Positions 60,493 to 64,000 of a stretch of 64,000 bases of DNA are shown piece by piece. The DNA comes from Bradyrhizobium zhengyangense (GTDB taxonomy: Bacteria; Pseudomonadota; Alphaproteobacteria; Rhizobiales; Xanthobacteraceae). Under the pieces are notes generated by a model, which was not told where the DNA came from, searched no databases, and was given only the letters and a program-made list of their open reading frames with translations. Position numbers and translations under genes: made by a program. Where the stretch lies: assembly GCF_022012435.1 (NCBI RefSeq), contig NZ_JAKLUA010000001.1:806001-870000 (forward strand). The letters run 5' to 3'. Every line of letters starts with the position of its first letter. Position 1 is the stretch's first letter.

Positions 60493-61368
60493 CTACTCCC
60501 GCTTGAAGCGATAATCAAACGCGGCGCCGAACGGTTTGATCAATCCAACCGTCGGCGCCGGAAAATGGATCGGCAGGATCAGCGTGCCGGTGTCCGCGAC
60601 GGAGGCGAAGAACTTTCGCCGCGACACCGCCGACTGCTTGGCGTCCCAATCCGGCTTCGACGACCACTCCGGCTCGCGGCACTGGATCTGGTGATGCATG
60701 AGATCGCCGGCGACCACTGCGCGCTGGCCCTTCGAGAAGATGTTCACGCAGCAATGGCAGGGCGAATGCCCCGGCGTCGGCGTCAGCGTGACGGTGTCGT
60801 CGAGCGCATAGTCGTCGTCGACCAGCAGCGCCTGCCCGGCCTCGACGATCGGCAGGCAATTGTCACGGAAGACCGTGCCGGGCGGGTTGTTGCCCTTGGC
60901 GTTCTCGGCCTCCCAGGCCGCGTACTCGCCCTTGTGGAAGACGTATTTCGCGTTCGGGAAGGTCGGCACCCAGCGGCCGTCGCGTAACGTGGTGTTCCAG
61001 CCGGTGTGATCGATATGCAGATGGGTGCAGAAGACGTAGTCGATCTGCTCGAAGCCGATGCCGAGCGCGAACAATTCGTTGCGCCAGCGTTCCTTGCCCG
61101 GAAAGTCGAACGGCGGCGGATGGCCCTTGTCTTCGCCGGTGCAGGTATCGACCAGGATTGTGTAGCGCGGCGTCCGCACCACAAACGTCTGATAGGTGAT
61201 GACCATCATGCCGCGCGCGACGTCGAAAACCTCGGGCTCCATCGTCGGCAGATGATGCTTGAATACGCGGTCGTCATATCCAGGGAAAAAATCTTGCGGC
61301 CGCCGCCATGGCCCTTCCCGCTCGATCACCGCATCGATGGTGATATCGCCGATCCTGAGTTGCTTCAT
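60493..61368 (-). CDS. MBL-fold metallo-hydrolase
   Basis: A 291-residue metallo-beta-lactamase-fold hydrolase. The ATG at 61368 follows GGGGAG. The metal motif is H116-L-H118-I-D120-H121 in CTHLHIDHTGW, with a further His in TPGHSPCHCC, and a later metal-binding Asp (VVAGDLMHHQ). Relatives include lactonases of N-acyl-homoserine lactones, but substrate cannot be read here. It is upstream of none of the ABC-F gene's codons and on the same strand, 70 bases downstream of it. Confidence 0.88.
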   Translation of the reverse strand: MKQLRIGDITIDAVIEREGPWRRPQDFFPGYDDRVFKHHLPTMEPEVFDVARGMMVITYQTFVVRTPRYTILVDTCTGEDKGHPPPFDFPGKERWRNELFALGIGFEQIDYVFCTHLHIDHTGWNTTLRDGRWVPTFPNAKYVFHKGEYAAWEAENAKGNNPPGTVFRDNCLPIVEAGQALLVDDDYALDDTVTLTPTPGHSPCHCCVNIFSKGQRAVVAGDLMHHQIQCREPEWSSKPDWDAKQSAVSRRKFFASVADTGTLILPIHFPAPTVGLIKPFGAAFDYRFKRE

Positions 61369-61438
61369 GGTTGTTCGCTCCCCTTCTTGGGGGAGCGTAA
61401 CGGGCAGCGTTAGCGCGTCAAGGCGCGCCCGCGGAACA

Positions 61439-63061
61439 CTAGCTCCGCAACCCCGGCGCCTCCTGCCCGGTGCGCGCGACGTATTCCGTATAGCCGCCGC
61501 CATATTGGTGGATGCCCTCGGGCGTCAGCTCGAGCACGCGGTTCGACAGCGTCGCCAAAAAATGCCGGTCATGCGAGACGAACAGCATGGTGCCTTCGAA
61601 ATCGGCCAGCGCATTGATCAGCATTTCCTTGGTGGCGAGGTCGAGATGGTTAGTCGGCTCGTCCAGCACCAGGAAGTTCGGCGGATCGAACAGCATCTTC
61701 GCCATCACGAGGCGCGCCTTCTCACCGCCTGAGAGCACGCGGCAGCGCTTCTCGACGTCGTCGCCGGAGAAGCCGAAGCAGCCCGCGAGCGCGCGCAGGC
61801 TGCCCTGCCCCGCAGTCGGAAACTGGTCTTCCAGCGACTGGAACACGGTGCGCTCGCCGTCGAGCAGATCCATCGCGTGCTGGGCGAAATAGCCCATCTT
61901 GACGCTGCCACCCAAGACCACCGTGCCCTCGTCCGGCTCGCTCGCGCCGGCAATGAGCTTGAGCAGCGTCGACTTTCCGGCGCCGTTGACGCCCATCACG
62001 CACCAGCGCTCCCTGCGGCGGATCATGAAGTCCAGCCCGTCATAGATCCGCTTGCTGCCATAGCCCTTGTAGACATTCTTCAACGCGACGACGTCCTCGC
62101 CCGAGCGCGGCGCCGGCGGAAAGTCGAAGGCCACCGTCTGGCGGCGACGCGGCGGCTCGACCCGCTCGATCTTGTCGAGCTTCTTCACCCGGCTCTGCAC
62201 CTGGGCGGCGTGCGAGGCGCGCGCCTTGAAGCGCTCGATGAACTTGATCTCCTTGGCAAGCATCGCCTGCTGGCGCTCGAACTGCGCCTGCTGCTGCTTC
62301 TCGTTCAGCGCGCGCTGCTGCTCGTAGAACTCGTAATTGCCCGTGTAGGTCGTCAGCGAGCCGGAATCGATCTCGACCACCTTGGAGATCACGCGGTTGA
62401 TGAACTCGCGGTCATGCGAGGTCATCAAAAGCGTGCCTTCGTAATCGTGCAGGAATTTTTCCAGCCAGATCAGGCTTTCGAGATCAAGATGGTTGCTCGG
62501 CTCGTCGAGCAGCATCACGTCAGGCCGCATCAAGAGAATACGCGCCAGCGCCACGCGCATCTTCCAGCCGCCCGAGAGCTTGCCGACGTCGCCGTCCATC
62601 ATCTCCTGGCTGAAGCCGAGACCGGACAGCGCTTCGCGGGCGCGGCCATCGAGCGCATAACCGTCGAGCTCCTCGAATGCGTGCTGCACCTCGCCATAGC
62701 GTGCGATGATCTCGTCCATCTGGTCGGCCTTGTCAGGGTCGGCCATATCGGCCTCGAGCTGGCGCAGCTCGGCCGCGACCTCGCTGACGGGACCGGCGCC
62801 ATTCATCACTTCGGCCACGGCGCTGTGGCCGGACATCTCGCCGACGTCCTGGTTGAAATAGCCGATGGTGATGCCGCGATCGGTCGAGACCTGCCCTTCG
62901 TCGGGCAGCTCCTCGCCGGCGATCATCCGGAACAGGGTGGTCTTGCCGGCGCCGTTGGGACCGACGAGGCCGATCTTTTCACCCTTGTTGAGGGCCGCGG
63001 AGGCTTCGATGAACAGGATCTGGTGGCCGGCTTGCTTGCTGACGTTGTCGAGGCGGATCAT
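61439..63061 (-). CDS. ABC-F family ATPase
   Basis: A 540-residue soluble protein with two ATP-binding domains and no membrane segment, an ABC-F ribosome-associated ATPase. The first Walker A is G34PNGAGKTT42, with LSGGWKMRVALARIL and LLDEPSNHLDL; the second is GVNGAGKST, with LSGGEKARLVMAKML and VLDEPTNHLDL. The inter-domain linker is basic (QAQFERQQAMLAKEIKF). Such proteins regulate translation or resolve stalled ribosomes. Start at 63061 matches the family; ATG at 63106 would add 15 residues. Confidence 0.93.
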   Translation of the reverse strand: MIRLDNVSKQAGHQILFIEASAALNKGEKIGLVGPNGAGKTTLFRMIAGEELPDEGQVSTDRGITIGYFNQDVGEMSGHSAVAEVMNGAGPVSEVAAELRQLEADMADPDKADQMDEIIARYGEVQHAFEELDGYALDGRAREALSGLGFSQEMMDGDVGKLSGGWKMRVALARILLMRPDVMLLDEPSNHLDLESLIWLEKFLHDYEGTLLMTSHDREFINRVISKVVEIDSGSLTTYTGNYEFYEQQRALNEKQQQAQFERQQAMLAKEIKFIERFKARASHAAQVQSRVKKLDKIERVEPPRRRQTVAFDFPPAPRSGEDVVALKNVYKGYGSKRIYDGLDFMIRRRERWCVMGVNGAGKSTLLKLIAGASEPDEGTVVLGGSVKMGYFAQHAMDLLDGERTVFQSLEDQFPTAGQGSLRALAGCFGFSGDDVEKRCRVLSGGEKARLVMAKMLFDPPNFLVLDEPTNHLDLATKEMLINALADFEGTMLFVSHDRHFLATLSNRVLELTPEGIHQYGGGYTEYVARTGQEAPGLRS

Positions 63062-63474
63062 GAGGTCTTTTCGGGGGGAATTTTGCGTTGCAGCGTAATA
63101 GGCCATGCCCTCGCCCAAGGGAAGCCCGGCGGGGTACGGATTTCCTGGGAGGAGTGCTTCTCGGCTGGGGCCTGAAAGACGGGCTTCGGACGCTCCCCCG
63201 TTCCGGGTAGGCAGGCGCAGGCCGGCGCGCGCTAGTGCAGGCCTGGATGAAGACGGGAGCGCCGTGCCCCGCGCCGTGATGGGTTCGGCCTGACAACGAC
63301 ACATGAGCGTCGGCTTTCGAGGTTAGAGCGGCGGTCGGAACGTCTGGTGGTGATCGGCGGCTTCTGACCCCATAGCCGACGTCGAGGTTCGGTAACTTTG
63401 AACCAACCAATTAACGCGACCAGAAGGGATTTTCTGCCATCAGGTTCCGGGTTTTGAAGGACGTAGGCGCCGCG
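63062..63474. other. Intergenic region with no recognised gene
   Basis: Between the divergent ABC-F and secreted-protein genes I see no frame with both a ribosome-binding site and family support. Promoters for both genes must lie here. Confidence 0.35.
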
Positions 63475-64000
63475 ATGAAGGTTTGGCTGATACGGGTTGC
63501 AATTGCCACAGCGGCTGCATCGCTCCTGTTTGATGCGGAAGCTTTTGCTGGCGCGCCGTATTCCGTTTCTGATCATCCTTCGCAAGATGGCCGCTGTATG
63601 GGCGATCATGGCGTCGGCGACATTGATCGGTCGGAGAAAGCCTGTCTGGAGCAGGTTGGCGAGCTGGCGCGGCGCGGCGGCCCCGGTTTGCAGTTGAAGT
63701 TCAGGAACGGAAAGACGAGAATTTATCTCAACGAAGAAGCGAAGTGTCAGGCCAACGACGCTGACGGCTGCATCAGGTATCAACTAACAGGGTACTTTCC
63801 CGAGCACGACCTTGTGTTGATTGAGGTCGATTATTGGGAAGGTGTCAGTTGGCTCCTCGTGAGGGCCAGCACGGGTGACGACGCGGCAATAGTCGCACCC
63901 CCACATTATTCGCCGGATAAGCGCTGGCTCGCGTCCGTCGCATCGTCTGTAGGACCTTCCGGACCTCCCAACGGAATGGACGTCGTTCCGAGCACATCCA
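63475..64000 (+). CDS. Secreted protein, cut by the window end
   Basis: The frame from the ATG at 63475 is open to the last base (about 175 codons). GAAGGA lies about 14 bases upstream, rather far. The signal peptide is MKVWLIRVAIATAAASLLFDAEAFA. The mature part has at least four cysteines (GRCMG, KACLEQ, AKCQA, DGCIR) and the segment LVLIEVDYWEGVSWLLVRASTGD, typical of a small ligand-binding or lysozyme-inhibitor-like fold, but I cannot assign a family. Function unknown. Confidence 0.65.
   Translation, partial: MKVWLIRVAIATAAASLLFDAEAFAGAPYSVSDHPSQDGRCMGDHGVGDIDRSEKACLEQVGELARRGGPGLQLKFRNGKTRIYLNEEAKCQANDADGCIRYQLTGYFPEHDLVLIEVDYWEGVSWLLVRASTGDDAAIVAPPHYSPDKRWLASVASSVGPSGPPNGMDVVPSTS

Noticed and set aside
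1..64000. CRISPR arrays, tRNA or rRNA genes, transposases
   Set aside because: I found no regularly spaced direct repeats, no tRNA arm pattern with GTTCRA, no rRNA-like stretch and no transposase-like protein. Absence is by eye, not by a search program.

Overview
The window reads as ordinary chromosome of a Bradyrhizobium-like member of the Nitrobacteraceae (Rhizobiales). Supporting signs are high G+C codon use, a class II B12-dependent ribonucleotide reductase with a C-terminal Cys cluster, a MinCDE operon, DUF6894, DUF2336, DUF2778 and PsiF proteins, a perfect FixK2-type box, three TTAA-N7-TTAA (CtrA-type) sites, and several families of intergenic inverted repeats typical of Bradyrhizobium. 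I see no rRNA, tRNA, CRISPR array, prophage, transposase or attachment site.

Layout. 1-10 kb: nrdJ, a DUF4160/DUF2442 pair, a hybrid histidine kinase, a ParB-fold protein and a fatty acid desaturase. 10-16 kb: small secreted proteins, an FkbM methyltransferase, a PhzF-type protein, and a divergent pair (membrane-anchored cytochrome c / 57-residue membrane protein) flanking a FixK2 box, then a PhnA/YjdM protein and two Cys-rich secreted proteins. 16-25 kb: EamA transporter, Ada/AraC protein, orphan Flp pilin, M15-like peptidase, pyridoxal kinase, TetR/O-methyltransferase and SMR/TetR pairs, and a second small cytochrome c. 25-36 kb: SH3 protein, 3-hydroxybenzoate-hydroxylase-like monooxygenase with divergent MarR and tandem operators, YkuD transpeptidase, small secreted proteins and a PAS hybrid kinase.

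36-38 kb: minCDE with a CtrA-type box upstream and a terminator-like hairpin downstream. 38-44.4 kb: the most interesting unit, a divergent TetR-regulated cluster holding a complete NitT/TauT-family ABC transporter (binding protein, permease, ATPase) with a nucleotide-sugar-epimerase-like protein, a GNAT acetyltransferase and a DapA-family aldolase. It looks like an uptake-plus-processing pathway for an unidentified compound, with a palindromic operator in front of both the regulator and the operon.

44.5-64 kb: orphan TRAP binding protein, MarR regulator, tannase/feruloyl-esterase-family enzyme, SMI1/KNR4 protein, DUF2778 protein, chemoreceptor, FMN reductase, AraC regulator, a DUF2336-PilZ-HD-GYP run suggesting cyclic-di-GMP signalling, PsiF, periplasmic asparaginase, an MBL-fold hydrolase, an ABC-F ATPase, and a secreted protein cut by the window end.

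Starts were chosen from ribosome-binding sites and signal peptides read by eye. Functions rest on motif recognition, not on database searches.
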